DNA from: Cryptomeria japonica
Taxonomy: Eukaryota; Streptophyta; Pinopsida; Cupressales; Cupressaceae
Direction of reading: 5' to 3'
Length of the DNA: 64,000 bases
Assembly: GCF_030272615.1 (NCBI RefSeq)
Contig: NC_081406.1
Location: 401,588,939 to 401,652,938, forward strand
Below are positions 56,381 through 64,000 of this stretch, in pieces. Both the position numbers and the translations under genes were made by a program. The notes beneath the pieces were generated by a model. The model was not told where the DNA came from. It searched no databases and saw only the letters and a program-made list of their open reading frames with translations. The first letter of the stretch is position 1. The number at the start of each line of letters is the position of its first letter.

Positions 56381-56905
56381 CTATGAATATCCTTTACACA
56401 CTAATCTTGCTTTGTTTCTTATTACCTTACCATCTTCATTAAGTTTATTTCTAAATGCCCATTTAGTTCCAAGTACATTTTTGTCTTTAGACCAGGGAAC
56501 TAATGTCCATGAATTGTTCTTTTTAATTTATTCTCGTTCATCTTCCATTGCTTTAATTCAATATTCATCTTGACATGCTTCAATTACATAAGCTGGTTCA
56601 ATTTGAGAAATTAAGCATACCTCATCATTTGCCAGTCTTCCTCTTGTCATAACACCTTGATACTTATTCCCAATTATCTGATTTTCTGTGTGATTCAGTC
56701 TTACATACCTGGGTTTATTCACATGTTGATGTTCTTCAGTCATTGTGTAATTCTCTGATGATATCGATGTGATTGGATCCACATTCTATATCGGTGCACT
56801 CTGTATAGGTTCATTTATGATCATCTCAACTACCGGTTCAGAATCTGCAGACCTTGAATTTCCTCTAAAGTGTTCATCTATCTTCACATTATCACTTTCA
56901 ATGAT
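56381..56905 (-). pseudogene. Copia-C integrase-RT linker and RT start
   Basis: Open 56782-56558 gives ENYTMTEEHQHVNKPRYVRL and EVCLISQIEPAYVIEACQDE. Stops and a frameshift near 56380-56555 interrupt the RT start, where [14 protein letters not shown]-like sequence is still legible. Confidence 0.82.
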
Positions 56906-57840
56906 CTTCTACAATCCTTTATTAAAACATCTATATGCCTTGCTCTTAGATGAATAACCAAGAAATATTCCTTCATCACTTTTAGGATCAAATTTACCAA
57001 CATACTCATCTCTCCTAATATAGAATTTGCTTCCAAATATTCTGAAGTATTTAAGAGGAGTATTACCAAACCATAGTTCATAAGGGGTCTTACTAGTTTC
57101 ACCTTTGATGTAAACTCTATTGAAAGTGTAAAGCGTTGTATTCACTGTTTCTCTCCAGTACACATGAGGTAGATTTGCTTCCACTATCATGCTTCTAGCT
57201 GCTTCTAGAATAGTTTTGTTCTCCCTTTCCATAATTCCATTTTGCTAAGGTGTCTGGGGTACTGATAGTTGTCTTCTGATTCCATTCACTTCACAAAATG
57301 TATTAAATTCCTTAGATGTAAATTCTCCTTCTTGATCCGATCTCAAACATTTGATTTTCTTACCGGTTTCATTCTCTACCATTGCCTTGAATAATTTGAA
57401 TTTTCCAAAAGCTTCTAATTTCTCCTTGAGAAAAGTAACCCAACACATTCTAGAATAATCATCAATAATTAGCATAAAGTGTCTATCTCCCTATAGACTT
57501 CTTGTTCTTGTCAAACCACACAAGTCAGTATGAATTAAATCAAGAACATTATTGGATTTCTTATAAATACTCTTAAAAGTTGTTCTAACTTGCTTTCCCA
57601 TTTGACATTCCTTACATACTGGATTATGAGGTTTCACAATCTTATGTAAATCCCTTACTTCCTTAGTTGAACTTATCTTTACAATGCAATCAAAATTCAC
57701 ATGACAAAGTCTCTTATGCCATAACCAACTTTCATCAATATGTGCAATCAAACATGTCTTATCACTATTGTTCAAATGAAAGATATTACCTTTAGTCTGA
57801 TTACCGGTTGCAATCTCCAATTCAGTTTTGTTCATGATTT
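56906..57840 (-). pseudogene. Copia-C pre-integrase zinc domain and integrase
   Basis: 57835-57491: ESWLWHKRLCHVNFD and CKECQMGKQVRTTF, an intact HHCC zinc domain, then IHTDLCGLTRTRSL. After a stop, 57475-57245: MLIIDDYSRMCWVTFL and CLRSDQEGEFTS (one Gly replaced by Glu). After another stop, 57232-56909: ERENKTILEAARS, YWRETVNTTLYTFNRVYI, FRIFGSKFYIRRDEYVGKF and IFLGYSSKSKAYRC. Only a few single-base stops separate the blocks. Confidence 0.92.
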
Positions 57841-57865
57841 TGTATTTACCATTCTTGAATTGTAA

Positions 57866-59225
57866 CTAAAATCCCTTTTCAACTAATTGACTAACACTCA
57901 AAAGATTATGTTTCAAACCTTCAACATAATAAGGATTGTCAGTATTGTGTTTACCATCTGAAGATATAATGCCTTTTCCTTTGATTAAACAAGCTTTATC
58001 ATCGTCAAATCTTAGTAGACCTCCACTATATTCCTGAAAAGATAAGAATTTACTTTTATTACCAGTCATATGAGGTGAACATCCACTATCAATGATGCAT
58101 TCATATTTTTCTTCAATTTTAGCTGCCAGAGCCTGCTCTACCGATGGGATAGTAGGTGTCAGTTGATCTTCTTTTATTGCAACAAAATCCCATCCATTGT
58201 CTCTTGGTTCTTCATCAGAATCATCTGTAACTCCTTCATCAGCATAGTAACAAGATTTATCTATTTTCTTCTTAAATTTGTATCTCTGATATTCAAGGTT
58301 AGGCTTATATATTCTTTTAGCTTCCTCTCTCAATCTCGCATGTCTGTCAGGACATCTAGATTCTATATGACCAATTTTATTACAATTAAAACATTTAAAC
58401 GGTGCTTTACCTTCATACTTACTTCCAACTAGACCTTTAGGCATTTTCCTTGCAAATTGTGCTTCAAGTTCTTCTAGTTCTTCATTTTCCCTCCTGATAT
58501 CTTCAAGTTCTTTTGCATACAGTGCTTTCCAATCAGATTTGTTAGATGATGATGATGATGATGATGCAGATGATGATGCTCTGAAGGCTAAATCTATCTT
58601 AATTTTAGCAACAGGACCAAATTCCTCAAGGTCAAATGCTGAAAATTTTCCAACCAAGGTATCTCTAGATACTGATGTATTAGGCATTGTTCTCAACTCA
58701 TTAATAGAAATTACTTTCATTTTGTATTTCGGTGTCAAAGCTCTTAAAACTTTATAAATAATTTCATCTTCACTTAAGGATCCTCCACAACATTGTATTC
58801 CTAAAAAAAATTCATTAACTCTTTCCATAAAAGCATAAATTCTTTCATCTTCTTCCATTTTCAAGTTTTCATACTTGACCTGGTAACATTCCAGTTTTGC
58901 AATTTTGACAGTGGTATCTCCTTCATTCAATGTCTCCAATTTATCCCAAATATCTTTAGTAGTAGATCGGTCTGATAATCCCATGATTTTCTTATCTAAT
59001 AATGCACTCAAAAGTGCTTCTATTGCTTTGCAATCATTTTCTTGATCTTTACCCAATGTTGGTGGATTAGGTTGATTCGGAGTAGGACCAACATAGCCAT
59101 TCTTTGTAACTTCCCATATGTCTCTCCCAATGCAATTCAGATGTGTCTCCATTCTGATCTTCCATATACCATAGTTAGTTCCATCAAGTTTAGGACTGTC
59201 CTTCCTGAAAAATGCTTGTTGCCAT
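57866..59225 (-). pseudogene. Copia-C gag and protease, nearly intact
   Basis: ATG at 59225 (MATSIFQ), then a one-base insertion after about seven codons. From 59152 the frame is open for 428 codons. METHLNCIGRDIWEVTKNGY, GLSDRSTTKDIWDKL, a Ser run, and the CCHC knuckle CFNCNKIGHIESRC (about 58402-58361). Protease active site IIDSGCSPHMTG near 58100-58065, then LLRFDDDKACLIKG and VEGLKHNLLSVSQLVEKGF before a stop. The longest open coding stretch in the window. Confidence 0.93.
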
Positions 59226-59268
59226 AAGATCTCCTCAATTTGTTAGGCTTCTGCAAAAAGAGGACTGA

Positions 59269-59280
59269 GCTTTGATACCA
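59269..59280 (-). promoter_or_regulatory. Copia-C primer-binding site
   Basis: The minus strand reads TGGTATCAAAGC, one change from the initiator tRNA-Met type. The leader CCTCTTTTTGCAGAAGCC follows, as in Copia-B. Confidence 0.9.
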
Positions 59281-59282
59281 AT

Positions 59283-60375
59283 TGTTAGGAACCGAAAGGC
59301 AATTGAGAGGGGGGGGATGAATCAGTTGTTAATGAATTTCAACCTAATTATAACTTAATCAAACTTGATACTTAATACCGGTAAACCAAACTTATTGTCA
59401 GTTAACAAATTAACAGTTAATATCAATACCGGTGAAACTTAATGTATGAAACAGAAAGAGAAACAACATCCACAACACATGACACAAATATTTTCATGTG
59501 GAAACCCTGTAAGGGGAAAAACCATGGTGGGAAACCTTACCCACAATCAAATGATACTACTACAGATAGTATGTGTATACAAAGGGGTTCTGCATGTGCA
59601 GAAAGGCCAACCACCTAGAGCACACTGTTCAAATGGGAGTCGCAATGACTACAATAGGATGGTTAAATCCTAGAATAATGTACTTCTCAAAATAGCATCT
59701 CCAATGATGGATTCAGTATAGGTTAAGCTCTGATAAACACCTTCAAACCTTCTATATGGTCTACTCATATGATCTTCAATATTCACACATACCATGTTAC
59801 AATACCATATCATAACCTTACATACTATCTCTCATCTCACAAATGAGATCTTACATATATACAAAACCTAAGACCAAATGTGTAGGTCGGCTCACTAAGA
59901 ATATTACAATAAAATAAATTACAAATAAGTCTTGATGTGATACAACATGTCGCCTCAATAAATTTACAACAATATCCAATCAATAAATCATTTCCATAAC
60001 ATGTCATGCTGATCTGGAATAGATAACTCATACCAGTCCATAACCTAGACCAATCTGTCGATAACAACAAATATGTCAACCTGATTAGACCAATAACCAA
60101 AACACCAAAACCAAGTATCCAAACCATGTCTTTGACATAATCAAGTGATCTCCAGATGATAACAAGTCATCATCAGTATCAGTGAACCATATAACCTGTC
60201 GGTGAACAATATATCAGTGATTGTGCATAAGTCACTGAACTTGCCTGTGAACACAATGTGTCGGTTCAACAGTAAACCAATATAACTATAGTGTCAAATC
60301 AACAATGTAGATCTCCAAAAGGATAAGTGTTGGCATCAATGACAAAACTAATGCAACACATCCATAATACCAACA
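59283..60375 (-). repeat. Copia-C 5' LTR
   Basis: Plus strand TGTTAGGAACCG...ATAATACCAACA, the partner of 53622-54713. The third hairpin is intact as TCTGCA-TG-TGCAGA at 59589-59602. TATATA near 59855 (minus TGTATATATG) is the likely TATA box. Confidence 0.93.
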
Positions 60376-61264
60376 AAGTTCACATATTCAATACCCTAGT
60401 TCTAGCCACACAATATACACCATCAACTTGTTCTCAGATACAACCTACTAATAAGAAGATCGATATGTTAGTTGAGGAGTTTCCTTTTATTGAATCAAGA
60501 GAAAAATTAATAAAGAGTAAGCTAGAATTCTTTTAGTCCTTGGCACATTGGTCTATCCCAGAGATACATAGTCATAATGGAAATTTAAAGGACCTTGAAG
60601 ATTGGAGGAATGAGTTTGAAATGTGTGTACCGTATATTATTTCCATGGTAGATGATAGAAAGAATCTACATATGGGTGTCCTTAATGGAACTTTGGATAA
60701 AATCATAGAGGTGAATGCAATATACAAAAAATTGATCAATAGCACTAGGGCAATCCTTGATGATAGAACCATGGAAAGGCCTACCAAAGTACAACAACTC
60801 TAGGAATTCTAGTGACTTGATAAATTAACAATTATGGAGTGGCATAAGAAATATTGTACACACAAGGCATAAAGAGGGAAACACCATGGAAGGAGGGATA
60901 GACTATGTTTTAGATATAATTCAGCTATATATATGGATACCTTTCTAGATCATGCAGATCACGGATACTCCATGTAGATTTGAAGAAGCTATTTATTTCT
61001 GGAATATAGATTCTTTGGTCAAACAAATTTCAGTGCCTTCGTTGCTTTTCAAGGTTTATTTCCAATTGCTCCATATTTCTTTTATTTTTAGTTTACACTC
61101 TTTCTACCTCATCACCTGCCATGCCATCGACCACTTTTGTTTCTATTGAAGCATTCGAGAAGCTCAACATGTTAGAAGAAACAACTTTTATCCCAACAGA
61201 GCATCCAATAAGCATCATTGATCAGCACCTAATACCAACACACCAAAAAAAGTGGCAATTTTGA
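60376..61264 (+). pseudogene. Gypsy2 extra ORF, last part
   Basis: The frame resumes after Copia-C. Left of Copia-C it reads ...LKPLFERWQPK; on the right it continues HIFNTLVLATQYTPSTCSQI and, past a stop at 60534, SIPEIHSHNGNLKDLEDWRN and LNGTLDKIIEVNAIYKKLIN to 60801. After a decayed stretch, 61121-61264 reads MPSTTFVSIEAFEKLNMLEE to a stop. No domain was recognised. Confidence 0.6.
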
Positions 61265-61840
61265 AAGAAATGATTATATTTGCACTTTCTCACTTCAAGA
61301 ATGCAAAAGCTTTGTCCTATATGATATTGAAAAGGTGCCCTACAATATTCTTGTATAGGAAAATTAAATTTTGACATGTCAACAATTGGCCCAAAGCTTG
61401 TTTTTCTCCCTTCTTTTCTATAAAAGGGAATTCAAGGCCAATTGCAAGGGGTTTTGAAATTCTAAATTTTGTAACTAGGCAAGTAGAGTAGCAAGTCTTA
61501 TTTTGAGCAATAGAAACTCATTTTGTCTCATAAACTAAATGTCTCATGAATGTACTAGCTAAATTGAATGAACGGATGGGTAAAATTTACTTCAAATTGT
61601 CTCCTACTTGTGGCTTCTAATTTTGTATAAATTGTTTTTGTTGAGGATAACAACATTTGTCTCTGCAATTTGTCTTGTAGATGTGATTTATGTTTATAGA
61701 TTCTCTTCAAGGAAGGGATTAAGTATTGTGGATGTATTTTAGAAAAGAGAGGTGAACTAGTGATTCATAAGAAGAATTTGGAATGATTTATTGACTTGCA
61801 TTGGTGTCATACACTAATGTGTGAGGTCTTGGTAGCTAAG
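61265..61840. other. Unresolved segment after the Gypsy2 extra ORF
   Basis: AT-rich. TTCTATAAAAGGG near 61416 could be the TATA box of a plus-strand LTR, perhaps the Gypsy2 3' LTR, but I cannot find its ends or a second copy. No coding feature. Confidence 0.3.
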
Positions 61841-62605
61841 TAGTTAAAGGTTCATGGAGATATTCAATGCTTTTTACAATTATGACTATATTGCTTGGAT
61901 TGGGCATTGATCCTTTAGAATTTAAGTGAATTTCATACTCTATCTCAAATATTGTTGATCTCTTTTCCTTTTCTATTTGTAGGATTAGGTTTAGGTTAGA
62001 ATTCACTCTCAATTGTTCCCAATAGTGATTGATAGTCATGAATTTAGCCAAGTCAAGGTTAAATTTAGGCAAATATGGTTGATATTTGTTGAGAGTAATC
62101 TACATTTTAGCAACATTAATTACTTTTATTGCAAAATTAAATATTGTAAAGGGTCACTCCCTTGGATCTTGCAGAGCATAAAGTGTAGGAGATCTTTGAA
62201 CCTTTGGTTGAAATCTTATTTATTGGCCACTAATCCAAGAATCTATTGACAGATTGTGGCTACCTCTTAAGAATTTATGGGTAATTAGTTGAAAACACCA
62301 ACACAAGGGAAAACATTTTTCTCTTAACCAAGTTGACCTTTAAGTGGTTTGAATTTGGGCCCAAACACTAGGGAGCAGGATGTCTTGATTGGCTTTCTCT
62401 TGAGAGAGACTCGCTCTAGGTGCCTTGTTTCTTCCAATGTGGCTGTAAATTGGGACTTGAGGTCCAGAATGGGAAGGAGAAGCCAAAATGAGATCTGGAA
62501 TTGAGTTGGGATGAATGGGTTTGATGCAAGAGGTCATACATGCTAAAATAGGGCCTAGCTGAGAAAGAAATTATGCAGAAATGTAATTTATGATGCTAAA
62601 TTTAG
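61841..62605 (-). repeat. Possible gypsy LTR on the minus strand
   Basis: On the minus strand, GTGGGGGC (plus 62606-62613), a possible polypurine tract, is followed by TAAATTTAGCATCATAAATT, resembling the start TGTAGCATCCTAAATTG of the solo LTR at 47625. The left end is not defined and no partner is in the window. Confidence 0.3.
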
Positions 62606-64000
62606 CCCCCACTTTAGTGGGAGATGATCCTACACACATACTCATGGTAAAGTAGAATAAATAGAAAGACAAAGAGGCATTGGGAAAGCTTGAAAAAAGA
62701 TAAGACATCACTAAGTTCAAGGGAACAAGCCCCCAAACCAAAGATCATAATTCATACAACCACGTGCAAGGACACACACACAAAAACTAAAGACACACAA
62801 TAAGGGGTTATTACAAAAAACAAACGTTTCAAGTAAATTAGTTGAAGAGACATCGATAATCAAAATGTCTCAACCACTAATATAACTCTCAAAATGTTAT
62901 TGTAAGAGCATAAGTGGTTACCTAGAAAGAGTAAGAGAACGCATCAAAGATGAGACAAGACTCCATGGTTCAATCAACTAGAAAATTATGCTATGGGATC
63001 ATAGAGGAGAGAGAAGGAGAGCATGGATTTTGTAGGCTAGTGATGCATCCATAACTAATAAACCATCAAAGAGAATCAATCGACTTATGCAACAAGAGTA
63101 ACACAATGAAATCAGCAAGAAAACTTAACAAGATTACAGAAACAGATCATATTATTACCTTTTAACTTTTGGCAACCAACTAGTTATCATCATATAATCA
63201 TTTGAGAACATCCAGTAGTTAACCGGTTACATGTAGGCTTTAAGCCAGATACAATCCAACTTAGACTCTAAGAATCAACCAGACCACTAAATGTGAATCT
63301 CAATCCTTATTCTCAATTCTACTTCCGCTGCCCCTACAAATGATTACATAATTCCATATCTATACCCACCAGAACATATTCAGATCAGCCTCATAAGATT
63401 ACATTTACCAATGTAGTAAAATAAAATGTGTAACTAGGTCGGCCCTAAGAATTAAAGATCTTTCCGAAAAATAACAACTAAGAAGTGCGGTTCAGTAGGA
63501 AGCTCGACCAAATGCCAAAGAACATCAGACAAGACCCAAACTAGATCCACAAGCCAAGAACGGCTCCGGTAATGAAGGAAAGTCAACTGACAAACACAAT
63601 AATCGTCTCAGAACCTAGAAATAGTAAACTGGGAGCAATAACTAACCAGAAAAGAATCCAAATGAATTGAAAATATGGAATTAAGCACATGAACCAGCCT
63701 AGAAACTAGAAATGGGATCTGCAATGAAAATAAAGCAACTACGAGTACCAACTGGTAAGTATACAAAAAACTGCACACTGAACTAAACAAGAACTAAACT
63801 AAAAGGAAATATTTTTGGTTGATGCAAGATTGCTCAAAGACCGAGGATTCTTTTACATTAGACAGCCCAAGTAGGAATAGATGTTCCATGAGAGGCAAAT
63901 CATGAAAATCTAAAAGGATTCGGGATAAAGAATCCATGCTCATTTCTGATCCAAACATCTTCCTTATCTGTCAACCTCTTCTTTAGCTCCTCCAATGCCT
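62606..64000 (-). other. Right-edge sequence, possibly interior of a minus-strand gypsy element
   Basis: No frame above about 60 codons. At the very edge the minus strand reads LEELKKRLTDKEDVWIRNEH and then FIPNPFRF before a stop, which looks like a decayed coding end, family not recognised. An inverted repeat CCCACT-TT-AGTGGG lies at 62608-62621. Confidence 0.3.

Larger units (their letters stand above)
53622..60375 (-). mobile_element. Copia-C: full-length Ty1/copia retrotransposon, same family as Copia-B
   Basis: 6.75 kb with 1,092- and 1,093-bp LTRs. The flanks AATTT (53617-53621) and AAGTT (60376-60380) are a duplication with one mismatch. Gag to RNase H lie on the minus strand (59225 to about 55075), less decayed than Copia-B. 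Inserted in the Gypsy2 extra ORF, whose frame resumes at 60376. Confidence 0.94.
21087..61264 (+). mobile_element. Gypsy2: host Ty3/gypsy element containing the other insertions (visible part)
   Basis: Pieces 21087-21284, 45857-47624, 48804-53621 and 60376-61264 form one plus-strand series: RT, RNase H, INT, then a long extra ORF. Frames join across the Tat element, the solo LTR and Copia-C. The upstream part lies beyond the left side of Copia-A, outside the window. Its LTRs could not be identified. Many stops and frameshifts make it the oldest layer. Confidence 0.75.

Noticed and set aside
58539-58600. Asp-rich plus-strand frame (GAT repeat)
   Set aside because: It is the antisense of the Ser-rich stretch in Copia-C gag.
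62608-62621. CCCACT-TT-AGTGGG hairpin as a terminator or regulatory element
   Set aside because: A single instance with no context; it overlaps a possible polypurine tract and can be chance.
1-64000. CRISPR arrays, bacterial operons, tRNA or rRNA genes, host genes
   Set aside because: No regularly spaced repeats, no cloverleaf or rRNA sequence, and no coding region free of retrotransposon signatures. The TGGTATCAGAGC words are primer sites, not tRNA genes.

Overview
The window looks like intergenic DNA of a seed plant with a large, repeat-rich nuclear genome. A gymnosperm such as a conifer is a guess from the style of the elements, not a demonstrated fact. I find no host gene, tRNA, rRNA or CRISPR array. 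Nearly everything is LTR retrotransposon, and reading-frame continuity across junctions shows that most of it is one nest built inside a single Ty3/gypsy element, here called Gypsy2 (+ strand). Its visible pieces are 21087-21284 (RT), 45857-47624 (RT, RNase H, INT), 48804-53621 (end of INT, then a large extra ORF) and 60376-61264 (end of that ORF).

Insertion 1, Copia-A (+, entering from the left edge, 3' LTR ending at 21086), interrupts Gypsy2 RT. Copia-A carries three younger insertions. L1 (232-7917, minus) sits in its integrase. L2 (9111-15817, plus) sits at its RT catalytic motif. S (15858-18669, minus) sits just downstream. L1 and L2 are non-autonomous: each has LTRs, a tRNA-iMet-type primer site, a coiled-coil gag with four CCHC knuckles, and a second ORF of about 1,070-1,100 codons, but no protease, integrase or reverse transcriptase. 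S is short, has nearly identical LTRs, and holds a GC-rich island.

Insertion 2, a Tat-lineage gypsy element (+, 21285-45854), also lies in Gypsy2 RT. It has gag, protease, RT, two RNase H domains and INT. On its antisense strand is a broken but recognisable plant-mobile-domain (PMD) gene with a TATA box and an intron. It is interrupted by Copia-B (24820-31602, TSD GATAC) and by a related solo LTR (34007-35019).

Insertions 3 and 4 in Gypsy2 are a solo LTR in INT (47625-48803) and Copia-C (53622-60375, minus) in the extra ORF. The right edge (about 61270-64000) is poorly resolved and may contain a minus-strand gypsy LTR and internal region.

All coding regions carry stops and frameshifts; the longest open stretch is the Copia-C gag-protease (428 codons). 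Three points stand out. L1/L2 ORF2 and the extra ORF of Gypsy2 share motifs suggesting one accessory-protein family used by unrelated retrotransposons. The Copia-A/B/C and L2 LTRs share three consecutive small hairpins with compensatory changes. The L2 leader after the primer site matches the Copia-B/C leader, which points to the Copia group as the source of enzymes for L2.
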